A stretch of DNA of 64,000 bases from Streptosporangium sp040640155 (GCF_040640155.1 NZ_JBFABE010000005.1:1-64000); one strand, 5' to 3'. Numbered from the stretch's first letter, positions 1-7,862 are shown. Notes: generated from the sequence alone by a model not told the origin. Translations and numbers: made by a program.

Positions 1-327
1 CTGGCGGGGGGTAGTTGCCTGGATGAGGACTTGGCGCGGGTGATGAAGCGGCACGGCTACCGCCTGCGTCAGGTGATGACGTGGCGGGCCTATGACGATG
101 AGTGGGCCTCTGACCTTGAAGGGGCGCTGCTGGCGGTGCGTGATCCTGACTTGCGGCATGGGTCGGTACACGTAGCCAAGACGGTCAAGTGCAGATGTAT
201 TGAGTGCCGCGTGCTGCTGCATCCCCCGGCGAAGAGGGCGGGTTATCTGGAGCGGGGTAGACCGTATCGGGAGTACGGAGCGGAGCGGGCCGGCGCCAAT
301 CCGCAGGACCCCGGAGGGGCCGCGTAG
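1..327 (+). CDS. Hypothetical protein, 5'-truncated by window edge
   Basis: The frame is open from base 1, so the gene probably begins before the window; a TTG at 31 is the first possible internal start. The visible ~108 residues are basic and contain a CxCxxC cysteine cluster (CRCIEC) near residue 65, which might bind metal. I do not recognise the family. It lies on the element, on the same strand as the conjugation genes but separated from them by the oppositely oriented pentapeptide gene. It could be a small regulator or a cargo gene; nothing decides this. Confidence 0.45.
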   Translation: MAGGSCLDEDLARVMKRHGYRLRQVMTWRAYDDEWASDLEGALLAVRDPDLRHGSVHVAKTVKCRCIECRVLLHPPAKRAGYLERGRPYREYGAERAGANPQDPGGAA

Positions 328-668
328 CGGTTGGGGCCTGCCAGTCGAAGCGGCCCCACATCGGGTGTTGGCTGTGATGGGGGTCGGTACGTCTTATGGG
401 TGACGTACTGGGCGGGTGTATGTCATCGCGTCGGCTTGGGCCTGGGGCGGCTGCGCGTTCCCGGTCGGCGGGTGCGTTCGGTGCGGCGGGGGCTGGTGCG
501 GTGGGCGGCGGGGTCTGCCCGTTCCCGGTGGGCGGGCGCGGGGCGGGACCGGCGGCCACGCCGCATGCCCGGTCCCGATGTCTGCCCGGCGGGGGCGGGC
601 ACGCCCCGCCGGGCGGCGGCGCGGAGCGCTGCCGCCCGTCTTGATACTGATAAGAACAATTCGGCAAT
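328..668. other. Gene-free GC-rich intergenic stretch
   Basis: No ORF here has convincing codon use or a ribosome-binding site. It separates the convergent ends of the partial left gene and the pentapeptide gene. The only clear structure is the hairpin at 584-614, listed separately. Confidence 0.6.
584..614. terminator. 11-bp GC hairpin between convergent genes
   Basis: Arms GCCCGGCGGGG (584-594) and CCCCGCCGGGC (604-614) are perfectly complementary with a 9-nt loop. It lies just past the stop codon of the pentapeptide gene and downstream of the left gene. No T-run follows, so a terminator role is inferred from position and stability only. Confidence 0.5.
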
Positions 669-2024
669 TCAGAACTTGGTATCAGCATCGGTGAGGGCCT
701 GAGCCCTGATCTCCTCCGAAGTCATTCCTTTAACGCCTCTCAGGTCCGCGTGCCTCAGGTCCGTGCCGATCAGGTTCGCGTGGCTCAGGTCCGCGCCGAT
801 CAGGCTCGCGCCTCTCAGGTTCGCGTCCCTCAGGTTCGCGTAGCTCAGGTTCGCGCGGCTCAGGTACGCGCCGAACAGGTCCGCGCCGAACAGGTGCGCG
901 AGGCTCAGGTTCGCATCGCTTAGGTTCGCGTAGCTCAGGTTCGCGCGGCTCAGGTCCGCGCGGCCCAGTTTCGCGCGGCCCAGGTCCGTCTCGTTCATTT
1001 TCGCGTCCCTCAGGGTCGCGCCGAACAGGTCCGCGCCGAACAGGTTCGCGTAGCTCAGGTACGCGTAGCTCAGGTGCGCGTAGCTTAGGTTCGCTTGAAT
1101 CAGGGTCGCATCGAACAGGTCCGCGCCGAACAGGTCCGCGCCGCTCAGGTTCGCTTGAATCAGGTTCGCATCGAACAGGTCCGCGCCGAACAGGTTCGCG
1201 CGGATCAAGTTCGCGCGGATCAAGTTCGCGTCCCCCAGGTCCGCGTTAGGGAAGCGTATTTGTGAAAAGTCGAGTGGTGTGTCATTGGAGGCGGTAAGGG
1301 TTTGTGCGGTGGTGAGGGCTGCATAGACATCGGCGGCCAGTCGCGTTTTGGGTGTTGTAATAAATTTTTTCGATGACCTTTTGTGGCACTGTTTTGGTGG
1401 TTTCTTCGTTGAGCAAAAGTCGTGGTTGCGGACGAATGCGGTGAGGAGATTGCGGATGGGGGGGCGGTCACGTTCGGAGTCTTTGGCGGTGCGTTGGAGG
1501 GCGTAGATGGCGCCGAGTCGTACGTCGGTGGCAGGGGAGGCGAGTTGTTCGACGGCCTTGGTGTAGCGGTCGGTGATCTGGCCTTCTTGGGTGGCTCTGA
1601 GGGTTTGGGCGGTGTAGGTGAATCCGTAGCCAGTGAACGTGACACCCAACAGCACACCGGCTACGGTGACGAGTGTGGTGAGTGTTTGAAGGGGGCGTTG
1701 GCGGCGGGCGTCGATGAGTTCTTGGCGTTCTTTGGCAGAGAGGGCATCGAGTTCTGCGCGGGTTGGTGGGGTAATGGGCGAGCGGCGGCTGAAAATGCGG
1801 CCCAACCATGGCGCGGTGGGTGGTGGCGGTGATGAAGTGGGCGGCTTGTTGTCTATTGGAATTGGGCGACGTGACAGGTTCGTGAAAGTGCGGGTGACTC
1901 TGCGCTGCGGGACTGGGCGGCGTGACAGGTTAGGGAAAGTACGGGGGGCGCGACGGTGCGGGCGCGGGTTGGACATGGTCCAACGGTAGGGAATGGGTGA
2001 TCGGTAGGCATGGGAAGTGGTCAT
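669..2024 (-). CDS. Pentapeptide-repeat membrane protein
   Basis: This 451-residue protein has a basic Pro/Arg-rich N-terminus with two near copies of a TFxNLSRRP motif. One hydrophobic segment follows (about residues 115-140), then a helical region of the type QITDRYTKAVEQL...VRLGAIYALQRTAKDS common in actinobacterial pentapeptide proteins. Residues ~255-445 are A(D/N)LxxAxL repeats, which form a right-handed quadrilateral beta-helix. The DNA under the repeats (about 730-1250) is itself a 15-bp-periodic array. Function is unknown; the family includes gyrase-protecting and membrane-associated proteins. It is oriented against the conjugation genes, so it is probably cargo. ATG at 2024 is the longest start; an ATG at 1976 is also possible, and neither has a clear Shine-Dalgarno. 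Confidence 0.85.
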   Translation of the reverse strand: MTTSHAYRSPIPYRWTMSNPRPHRRAPRTFPNLSRRPVPQRRVTRTFTNLSRRPIPIDNKPPTSSPPPPTAPWLGRIFSRRSPITPPTRAELDALSAKERQELIDARRQRPLQTLTTLVTVAGVLLGVTFTGYGFTYTAQTLRATQEGQITDRYTKAVEQLASPATDVRLGAIYALQRTAKDSERDRPPIRNLLTAFVRNHDFCSTKKPPKQCHKRSSKKFITTPKTRLAADVYAALTTAQTLTASNDTPLDFSQIRFPNADLGDANLIRANLIRANLFGADLFDANLIQANLSGADLFGADLFDATLIQANLSYAHLSYAYLSYANLFGADLFGATLRDAKMNETDLGRAKLGRADLSRANLSYANLSDANLSLAHLFGADLFGAYLSRANLSYANLRDANLRGASLIGADLSHANLIGTDLRHADLRGVKGMTSEEIRAQALTDADTKF

Positions 2025-2064
2025 CCCGTTTGGGACGGATTGACTCGCGCCTTTTCGGATGGGG

Positions 2065-2080
2065 TGTGATGTGCATCACA
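2065..2080. promoter_or_regulatory. CRP-type dyad TGTGA-N6-TCACA
   Basis: TGTGAT-GTGC-ATCACA is a perfect inverted repeat matching the CRP/FNR-family consensus. It lies in the divergent interval between the pentapeptide gene and the Pra-like gene. A GntR- or CRP-type regulator of the element could bind it. The regulator is not in the window. Confidence 0.5.
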
Positions 2081-2087
2081 GGGCAAT

Positions 2088-2103
2088 CCCGTACTAGTAG
2101 GGG
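2088..2103. promoter_or_regulatory. Dyad CCCgTACTAGTAgGGG
   Basis: A 16-bp inverted repeat with a perfect TACTAGTA core and CCC/GGG ends lies 8 bp from the CRP-like dyad. Two adjacent operators ahead of the replication/transfer operon suggest repression of element excision and transfer; this is inferred from position. Confidence 0.4.
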
Positions 2104-2283
2104 GTTGTGTATACCCCTGGTGAGGGCGACGCCCACTGTTACCGATGGGTCACATATCGGTCATGAGGGCGTCTACGGCACTTATGGATGTCCGTAACCG
2201 CAATCGGTACGCCGTGGGAGGAACCGGCGATAAGGCGTGGCCGTTGGATCATTCACACGTCGCCGATCAAAGGAGAGTCGCAA

Positions 2284-2715
2284 TTGGCACTACAGGGACG
2301 CATCCCTGTACGGTTCGAAGACGTTTTTCCCTACGGTTGTTTCGTCGTCGGTCCGGTTACACCGGTCAACGACTACGACGCGAGCACGCCGGGTAAGCCG
2401 GTGCCCTCGCGTGACAAGGTGTCCGGTATGCCGGAGTGGAGTGTCCCGGTGCTGGACGCGGACCCTGAGGCCAGGGCCGCTAACAAGACGATCCCGATCA
2501 AGATCAGCGCACCTGAGATGCCGGTGCTGCCTGAGCTTCCCCCGGAGATGGCCGCTTTGGGCCTGTCGTTCATTCCCGTGGTTTTCGACGGGATGACAGT
2601 GACGCCGTGGATCAGTAACGAGCGGATCGCGTACTCATATCGCGCGACGGGGGTTCGGCCGGTGTCTCCGCCTGTCAAGGCAACCCCGAAGGGCCGCGAC
2701 CCTATTAACCCGTAA
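2284..2715 (+). CDS. Pra-like activator of replication/integration/excision
   Basis: The protein is 143 residues if translation starts at TTG 2284, which has an AGGAGA Shine-Dalgarno at 2271-2276; the upstream in-frame codons lack one. Sequence landmarks (GRIPVRFEDVFPYGCFVVGPV near the N-terminus, DADPEAR, then PVVFDGMTVTP and AYSYRATGVR) match, from memory, the small family encoded just before traB in many AICEs and annotated as an activator of plasmid replication, integration and excision, after Pra of pSAM2. It leads the putative transfer/replication operon and has the two operators upstream. The family assignment is fairly secure; the biochemical role is inherited from pSAM2. Confidence 0.7.
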   Translation: MALQGRIPVRFEDVFPYGCFVVGPVTPVNDYDASTPGKPVPSRDKVSGMPEWSVPVLDADPEARAANKTIPIKISAPEMPVLPELPPEMAALGLSFIPVVFDGMTVTPWISNERIAYSYRATGVRPVSPPVKATPKGRDPINP

Positions 2716-2823
2716 GCGGGTTGGGCGGGGGCCGTCGATGGATGAGGGCGGCCCCCGCATTGTCGGCTCTTTCGTGATCCTGCGGCCTGTCCGCATTTCT
2801 CACCGACGATAGGAGGGGTTGTT

Positions 2824-4260
2824 TTGCTGCGCCGATTGCCGGGCTCGGAAGAGGTCGGCCTTGTTTCGACCACGCCTGAGACGGCGGTGGTGTTCGCGCC
2901 GACCGTAGTTCGCACTCCGGCCGTTATCACGCTGCTGATTCTGTTGTGGCGTTTGGTGGTGGGGGTGGTGCATCTGGTGGTGCGTCACCCGGTGGTGTGT
3001 TCGCTGGTGGCGGTGACCTCGGGGATGGTTTACGCGCTGGGGGCGCGGACGGCGCTGATCCTGGTGGGGGCGGTGATCTGCGCGGTTAGTACGTGGGCGG
3101 GGTTTTGGCCGGTGCTGGGTATGCGGGTGCTGGGCTGGCCGTTGGTGGCGTGGTGGCGGTGGGGGTGGGTGTATCGGCGTCGGTGGGGGTCGGTGCTGGC
3201 GGTGACGGGGCTGCGCCGCTCGATCGGCGGGCGCACCTACACGCCGGACCTGTTGCGGGTGTCGTGCTCGTCGTGGGCGGATGTGGTGACGGTGCGGATG
3301 CTGTCGGGGCAGTCGGATGAGGACTGGACGGCGCGGGCGCCCAACCTCGCGCATGGTTTCGGTGCGCCTTGGTGTCGGGTGTCGTCGCCTCGGCCGGGTC
3401 GGTTGACGCTGACCTTTCCCCGGCGTGACCCGTTGGCCAGGGTGTTGCAGGCGCGGCCGATTCCGGCGCGGCCGGTGGTGGGCACGGTGGATATCGGCTT
3501 GTGTGAGGACGGCACCCCGTACCGGCTGAAGGTTCACGGCACACACGTTCTGATCGCCGGGGCGACGGGTGCGGGTAAGGGCTCGTGGTTGTGGGGCACG
3601 GTGCGGGGCCTGCTGCCCGCGATGGATGCGGGACTGGCGCAAGTCTGGGGCCTGGACCCCAAGCGCATGGAGTTGAGTTTCGGCAAAGACCTGCTGAACG
3701 AGTTTGCCGCGACTCCATTGGAGTGCGTGGAGCTGCTGGAACGCGCGGTGGCCCTCATGCAGGAGCGGGCCAGCCGGTATGCGGGGGTGCGGCGCTCGCA
3801 CGTGCCGACCGTCGATGACCCGTTCATCCTCGTCATGGTCGATGAGGTGGCGTTCTTGACCGCCTATCAGCCGGACAAGGGTCTCAAGGCGCGCACCATG
3901 GCGGCGCTGGCGACGCTGACCACACAAGGCCGCGCGGTCGGCGTCGGGGTGATGGCCGCGTTGCAGGACCCGCGCAAAGAGGTCATGAACATCCGCAACC
4001 TGTTCCCCGACAAGATCGCGCTTCGCCTGGATGAGGCCGAACAGGTGGACATGGTTCTCGGCGACGGCGCGCGGGACCGGGGGGCGCTGGCCGACCAGAT
4101 CCCACACGATCCGGCAGACCCGTCGATCGGGGCAGGGATCGCGTTCGTGCGGTTGGAGACCTCGCCGACTCCGCTGCGGGTGCGGTCGGCCTACGTCAGC
4201 GATGACGACATCAAAAACATGATCTTGCGGTACTCGGACGTACGGGAGGCGTGGCGCTGA
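2824..4260 (+). CDS. traB: TraB-type FtsK/SpoIIIE DNA translocase
   Basis: The 478-residue protein starts at TTG 2824 behind AGGAGGGG (2811-2818). Two hydrophobic segments occupy about residues 25-90. The C-terminal FtsK/SpoIIIE motor has Walker A GATGAGKGS (246-254), Walker B ILVMVDE (D340, E341) and a later TTQGRAVGVGVMAALQDPRKE segment typical of TraB. In Streptomyces, TraB is a hexameric membrane ATPase that moves double-stranded DNA between mycelia by recognising short clt repeats, without a relaxase. Its TGA overlaps the next ATG (TGATG), so the genes are translationally coupled. Confidence 0.9.
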   Translation: MLRRLPGSEEVGLVSTTPETAVVFAPTVVRTPAVITLLILLWRLVVGVVHLVVRHPVVCSLVAVTSGMVYALGARTALILVGAVICAVSTWAGFWPVLGMRVLGWPLVAWWRWGWVYRRRWGSVLAVTGLRRSIGGRTYTPDLLRVSCSSWADVVTVRMLSGQSDEDWTARAPNLAHGFGAPWCRVSSPRPGRLTLTFPRRDPLARVLQARPIPARPVVGTVDIGLCEDGTPYRLKVHGTHVLIAGATGAGKGSWLWGTVRGLLPAMDAGLAQVWGLDPKRMELSFGKDLLNEFAATPLECVELLERAVALMQERASRYAGVRRSHVPTVDDPFILVMVDEVAFLTAYQPDKGLKARTMAALATLTTQGRAVGVGVMAALQDPRKEVMNIRNLFPDKIALRLDEAEQVDMVLGDGARDRGALADQIPHDPADPSIGAGIAFVRLETSPTPLRVRSAYVSDDDIKNMILRYSDVREAWR

Positions 4261-4463
4261 TGGTGCGGGGCGGATATCTGGCCGAGTGGGGCTGCGCGTG
4301 CGGGGTGGTGGGTCACATCTTCGTGGATGTGCTGCGCGGGATGGCCGAGTGCCAGGGGTGCGGGCGGCAAGCGGTGCTGTATCCGATGGAGTTCGAGCAC
4401 ACGACGCCGGACGGGGCGGAGCTGGCGGGCGAGTTCGACCCGTACGAGGGGTGGGCGCTCTGA
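4260..4463 (+). CDS. Small zinc-finger-like protein between traB and rep
   Basis: A 67-residue protein beginning at the ATG that overlaps the traB stop (TGATG); an in-frame GTG at 4251 is less likely. Cysteines in CAC and CQGC spaced about 20 residues apart suggest a single zinc-binding knuckle. Its end overlaps the presumed start of the rep gene. Small proteins of this type are usual between traB and repSA in AICEs, but the function is unknown. Confidence 0.7.
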   Translation: MVRGGYLAEWGCACGVVGHIFVDVLRGMAECQGCGRQAVLYPMEFEHTTPDGAELAGEFDPYEGWAL

Positions 4464-6157
4464 CCGACACCGGGCATGAGGCGGGGGTGGTGTCGCGGGC
4501 GCTGCGGACGGTCCAGACGCTCGCGACGGAAGTGGTCGAACAGATCGCGATCGAGAACGGGGTGTGTCTGTACCCGATCCCGATGCGGGTGACCGACACG
4601 CAAAGCAGTGCGGCGGAGATCGTGCAGTTGCCGTGTGGGGCGACGTTGGAGAGCAAGTGTCCCCCGTGTGCTCGGCGGGCGCGGGCGTTGCGGGCGGTGC
4701 AGTGCCGTCAGGGCTGGCATTTGGAGTCTGAGCCGGTGCGGGATCCGGCGGCGGCGACCGATGATCAGCGGGACCTGGTGATGGTGCGGGCCGAGTGGGA
4801 GGGCTGGCGCGCTGAGGCGGCGGCGCTGGGTGAGTCAACGGAGGCGATTGATCGGGCGATCGCTGATCTGGATGAGGCGATCGAGGGGGCGGGCCTGCGG
4901 GGTGATGTGCGCGGGCGTGCGGGGGCGGTTGCGCGTAAGCGTTCGACGCGGCGGCGTCAGGATGCGCCGGATCTGCCTCGGCGGGTGATGCGGCGTACGA
5001 CGCTGGGGCAGATGTTCACCGGGTCGGCTGGGCGGGCTTTTCGCCCGTCGATGTTCATCACGCTGACGCTGCCCTCTTACGGGCGGGTGCGTAACGGGGT
5101 GCCGGTCGATCCGGCGGCGTATGACTACCGGCGGGCCGCGCGGGACGCGCTGCACTTCGGCAAGCTGGTGGATCGGTTCGTGCAGAACCTTCGCCGGGTG
5201 GCGGGCTTCGACGCACAGTATTTCGCGAGTGTGGAGCCGCAACGGCGGCTTGCGGTGCATCTGCACATGGCGGTGCGGGGCACGGTGTCACGGGCGGATC
5301 TGCGGCAGATCGTCGCGGCGACCTATCACCAGGTGTGGTGGCCGTCGTGTGATGAGGTGCGCTTCTCTGGTGATCGTTTGCCGGCGTGGGTGGCCAGCGA
5401 AGACGGCGCTGCCCTGGATGGTGATCTGGAAGGCGCCGGGGCGTATGTGGACCCCTGCACGGGTGAGGTGTTGCCCTCGTGGGATGAGGCGCTGGATCGG
5501 CTGGATGCCGATGATGAGGCGGCTCCGCTGCATGTGGTGCGCTTCGGTGACCAGATGGACATGCAAGGCGTCTTGGCCGGGACGCCGGATGCTGATCAGC
5601 GGATTCGCTATCTGGCCAAGTACCTGACCAAGAGTCTTGGCGGGGGTATCGGGGCGGAGGATCACGAGCGGGCGGCGCATGCGGCGCGGCTGGTGGAGGC
5701 GCTGCGCTATGAGCCCTGCTCGCCTCGGTGCGCGAACTGGCTGCGCTACGGGGTGCAACCGAAAGACGCGAAACCCGGCATGGTGCCGGGCCGGTGCCGG
5801 GGCAAGGCGCACAAGCCCGAAAACCTCGGCTACGGCGGGCGGCGGGTGCTGGCCTCACGCAAGTGGTCGGGCCGGTCCCTGAGGGAGCACCGGCAGGAGC
5901 GGCGGGCCTGGGTGCTGGAAGTGCTGGGCCTGGCCGAGACGGGCGACGGGGGCCGGGAGGTGGGCCGCTACCTGTGGCGCCCGGTCCGGGCTGGGGATAC
6001 CTCGCTGCCGACTCGGCGGGTGCGGCTGCTGCGGGAGGTGGCACGGGCGCAAGCCTGGCGGGCGCATCTAGCGGAGTTGCTGGCGCGGGCGAATGACCCG
6101 CCGCCCATGTCCGAGAGCTCCCTATCAGGAAATGTCGATGTCCTGATAAGGGGGTGA
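4451..6157 (+). CDS. repSA: RepSA-type replication initiator
   Basis: The frame is open from before 4286, but family resemblance begins near GTG 4451, which overlaps the preceding gene and gives 568 residues. Landmarks are CPPCARRARALR (zinc-finger-like, ~75), FITLTLPSYGRV (~200), the HUH-like QRRLAVHLHMAVRG (~265), ATYHQVWWPS, and RYLAKYLTKSL (~385). These are hallmarks of the rolling-circle initiator of pSAM2-like elements, which nicks the double-strand origin so the excised circle can replicate before transfer. The exact start is uncertain. The gene follows traB with overlaps, so replication and transfer are probably co-expressed. Confidence 0.85.
   Translation: MGALTDTGHEAGVVSRALRTVQTLATEVVEQIAIENGVCLYPIPMRVTDTQSSAAEIVQLPCGATLESKCPPCARRARALRAVQCRQGWHLESEPVRDPAAATDDQRDLVMVRAEWEGWRAEAAALGESTEAIDRAIADLDEAIEGAGLRGDVRGRAGAVARKRSTRRRQDAPDLPRRVMRRTTLGQMFTGSAGRAFRPSMFITLTLPSYGRVRNGVPVDPAAYDYRRAARDALHFGKLVDRFVQNLRRVAGFDAQYFASVEPQRRLAVHLHMAVRGTVSRADLRQIVAATYHQVWWPSCDEVRFSGDRLPAWVASEDGAALDGDLEGAGAYVDPCTGEVLPSWDEALDRLDADDEAAPLHVVRFGDQMDMQGVLAGTPDADQRIRYLAKYLTKSLGGGIGAEDHERAAHAARLVEALRYEPCSPRCANWLRYGVQPKDAKPGMVPGRCRGKAHKPENLGYGGRRVLASRKWSGRSLREHRQERRAWVLEVLGLAETGDGGREVGRYLWRPVRAGDTSLPTRRVRLLREVARAQAWRAHLAELLARANDPPPMSESSLSGNVDVLIRG
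6120..6152. repeat. Inverted repeat at the 3' end of rep
   Basis: CCCTATCAGGA (6120-6130) and TCCTGATAAGGG (6141-6152) form a stem with one bulged base and a 10-nt loop, straddling the last rep codons. It is AT-richer than its surroundings. It could be an attenuator or a replication-origin structure for the rolling-circle Rep. Confidence 0.5.
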
Positions 6158-6214
6158 AAACACGGGACTTAACAGGTAGATATATCTGAATCCCAACACT
6201 TGGGAGGTGTGGCT

Positions 6215-6460
6215 GTGGGATTCGATTTCGAGAGGTTCATAGAAGGGATTTCGTGGTTTCACTGGGGGGTGTTCATCGTCTGCGGGCTGGTGATGCTCGT
6301 CAGTTCGGTGCGTAGGGCGGTGGAGTGGTGGGGCGATAGGGCATGGCGTAGCACGCGGGGGCTGTCGGAGTCGGACGCGAGGGAGTTGGAGGCCGACCAG
6401 CGGGCGCGGCGGGCATTGGATGAGAGTCGCAGTCACTACGACCACAGAAACCCATTTTAG
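6215..6460 (+). CDS. Small single-pass membrane protein (Spd-like position)
   Basis: GTG 6215 is chosen because GGGAGG (6202-6207) lies at the right distance; it gives 81 residues. A hydrophobic segment (HWGVFIVCGLVMLVSSV, about 14-30) is followed by a charged amphipathic tail with an E/D/R-rich stretch. I recognise no family. Small membrane proteins after rep/tra in AICEs are often Spd proteins that spread the element through septa; this is inference from position. Confidence 0.6.
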   Translation: MGFDFERFIEGISWFHWGVFIVCGLVMLVSSVRRAVEWWGDRAWRSTRGLSESDARELEADQRARRALDESRSHYDHRNPF

Positions 6461-6477
6461 AGAAAGGATCGGTATTC

Positions 6478-6933
6478 ATGCTGGATGAGTGGGGCGCGGT
6501 AGATGAGTGGGCCACGATAATGGTCATTGCGTTATCGGCGCTGGTGATGTGGTCGCTGGTGATGTGGTTGAGGTATCGGCGAATCCGGGAGCAGCGAATC
6601 CAGCGCATGCAGTACCGGCGCCGGGGTCCGGTCCTGCCGTTGGCGTCACATCATCTGCCGTCATCGACCGGAACGACGTGGCCGGTGCGGACATACATCG
6701 TCGGAGTCATCAATGCCGATGAAGAGCCACAAGAAATGCAGGAATGGCGGGTGACCTGGCCGCAAGCACGTGACTGGGCGGCGGAGAGGTCCAAAAAAGC
6801 CGACGTCCGGGAAGCGTGGGTCATTTTCGATGACGAAGCGGGACGATCCTCGACGGTGTGGTCCTGGAAGAACGGGCAGGGGGTGAGCCGACAGGCGTAC
6901 CCGTGGCGGTGGCAATCCCGAATCGACTCATAG
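6478..6933 (+). CDS. Membrane-anchored hypothetical protein of the element
   Basis: The 151-residue protein begins at ATG 6478 behind GAAAGGA. One transmembrane segment (about 12-32, TIMVIALSALVMWSLVMW) is followed by an Arg-rich stretch and a ~90-residue soluble domain. That domain contains W-rich motifs (WRVTWPQARDWAAE...WVIFDDEAG...VWSWKNGQG). A similar W-rich pattern (WDQVSHWAMVE...WGWSAGV) occurs in the next gene, so the two may be related. Function unknown; possibly a spread or mating-pair factor. Confidence 0.6.
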   Translation: MLDEWGAVDEWATIMVIALSALVMWSLVMWLRYRRIREQRIQRMQYRRRGPVLPLASHHLPSSTGTTWPVRTYIVGVINADEEPQEMQEWRVTWPQARDWAAERSKKADVREAWVIFDDEAGRSSTVWSWKNGQGVSRQAYPWRWQSRIDS

Positions 6934-6973
6934 CCCAACGATGGATACGCAGCCAAGGAAAGGGACGATGTAG

Positions 6974-7351
6974 GTGACGTTGGCGGTTGCACTGAGGACG
7001 ATACAGACGCATTTCGCGGCGGTAGTGATCCGTAGCCGAGTGACTGAGAAAACGGCAGATCAATCAGCGCCCGAATCATCCACTATCGACAATTCAGGCA
7101 ACACGTCGCCGAATGAGGCAGATCAAAGGACCTTCCTTTTTGAGGGGGGGACGCACCTAGAGGACGGGTCGGCGGGGCCGTCGTGGTCGCTGCATGCGAC
7201 GTGGGATCAGGTGTCGCACTGGGCGATGGTGGAGTGTGAGCGGCCTGGGGTGGCTCAGGCGTGGGTGGGACACATGACGGGGGAAGGCCGACGTACCTGG
7301 GGTTGGTCGGCGGGGGTCTCTAGGCGGGCCACCGGGGAGGGAGAAGAGTAG
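6974..7351 (+). CDS. Small hypothetical protein of the element
   Basis: A 125-residue protein from GTG 6974 with a GGAAAGGGA stretch just upstream. The N-terminal half is low-complexity and acidic. The C-terminal half has a W-rich pattern (SWSLHATWDQVSHWAMVE, AWVGHMTGEGRRTWGW) resembling the soluble domain of the preceding membrane protein. It has no membrane segment. Its stop is one base before the ATG of the next tiny gene. No known family. Confidence 0.5.
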   Translation: MTLAVALRTIQTHFAAVVIRSRVTEKTADQSAPESSTIDNSGNTSPNEADQRTFLFEGGTHLEDGSAGPSWSLHATWDQVSHWAMVECERPGVAQAWVGHMTGEGRRTWGWSAGVSRRATGEGEE

Positions 7352-7462
7352 ATGGATCTCGTGACGTGGCTGACGTGCATAGCGCTCTCGCTGACGATCG
7401 GCCTCAAGATCCACTTTATTTTCCGGAGCGAGGAGGAAGAGGATGAGCGTGATCATCACTAG
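7352..7462 (+). CDS. 36-residue membrane peptide
   Basis: ATG 7352 directly follows the previous stop (TAG 7349-7351, sharing no base), with GGGAGGGAGAAGAG upstream as Shine-Dalgarno. The product is a single hydrophobic helix (LVTWLTCIALSLTIGLKIHF) followed by an acidic then His-ending tail (EEEED...DHH). It is below usual gene-calling length. Its position in the small-membrane-protein run suggests an Spd-like role. Confidence 0.5.
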   Translation: MDLVTWLTCIALSLTIGLKIHFIFRSEEEEDERDHH

Positions 7463-7584
7463 GTGTGCCTGCGCCCGATAGGTCCAGTCGGCAGGTGGTC
7501 AGGCGCCCCAGGGGGACGGGCGAAGCGCCATAGAGCTGCTCGGGTGGGTGGGCGGGTTGGCTCGAAATGGAGGCACACCAAACT

Positions 7585-7607
7585 CCTGACTACCGTCAGT
7601 AGTCAGG
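7585..7607. promoter_or_regulatory. Perfect 9-bp inverted repeat CCTGACTAC-N5-GTAGTCAGG
   Basis: Arms 7585-7593 and 7599-7607 are perfectly complementary around CGTCA. A second nested dyad, CTGAC-TACC-GTCAG, shares the same bases. It lies in the 227-bp gap before the last small ORF and no T-run follows, so an operator or recombination/origin site is more likely than a terminator. Confidence 0.5.
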
Positions 7608-7689
7608 GGCACGTCAAGCACATGCGGCCAGTAGTGACAGGGAGGGGTCTGCGGCGGGAAGGGCTCGGTCAACGACACGCGGGGAAGGG

Positions 7690-7812
7690 ATCGAGAGCGA
7701 AGACGGCAACGGCGAGTATGCGGAGTTCATCAAGGCCATGGTGGATGGCTGGCCTCCGCTGACCCAACGGCAGAGTGACCGCCTGGCGCTGCTGCTGAGA
7801 ACAACGCGATAG
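7690..7812 (+). CDS. Possible small conserved element ORF without a clear start
   Basis: Codons 7690-7809 encode about 40 residues (EYAEFIKAMVDGWPPLTQRQ, then SDRLALLLR) resembling the C-termini of short ORFs common next to AICE integrases (pattern WPPLTxxQxxRLAxLL). The frame is open back to 7603 but contains no ATG, GTG or TTG before 7738. Either the start is a rare ATC at 7690, just after GGGGAAGGG, or the 5' end has decayed. Confidence 0.4.
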   Translation: MESEDGNGEYAEFIKAMVDGWPPLTQRQSDRLALLLRTTR

Positions 7813-7827
7813 CGTGAAACGTAAGGG

Positions 7828-7862
7828 GCCGCCCCCGCTGAGCATCAATCAGCGGGGGCGGC
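7828..7862. terminator. Strong bidirectional terminator
   Basis: Arms GCCGCCCCCGCTGA (7828-7841) and TCAGCGGGGGCGGC (7849-7862) are a perfect 14-bp stem with a 7-nt loop, between the convergent small ORF and integrase genes. It is placed to end both transcripts. Confidence 0.8.

Noticed and set aside
730..1250. CRISPR-like array
   Set aside because: The regular short repeats are coding DNA of pentapeptide repeats, with no unique spacers of constant length.
7463..7762. 99-codon ORF in the AICE gap
   Set aside because: Composition is Arg/Gly-rich, it contains the inverted repeat and no ribosome-binding site; the overlapping WPPLT frame at its end is more gene-like.
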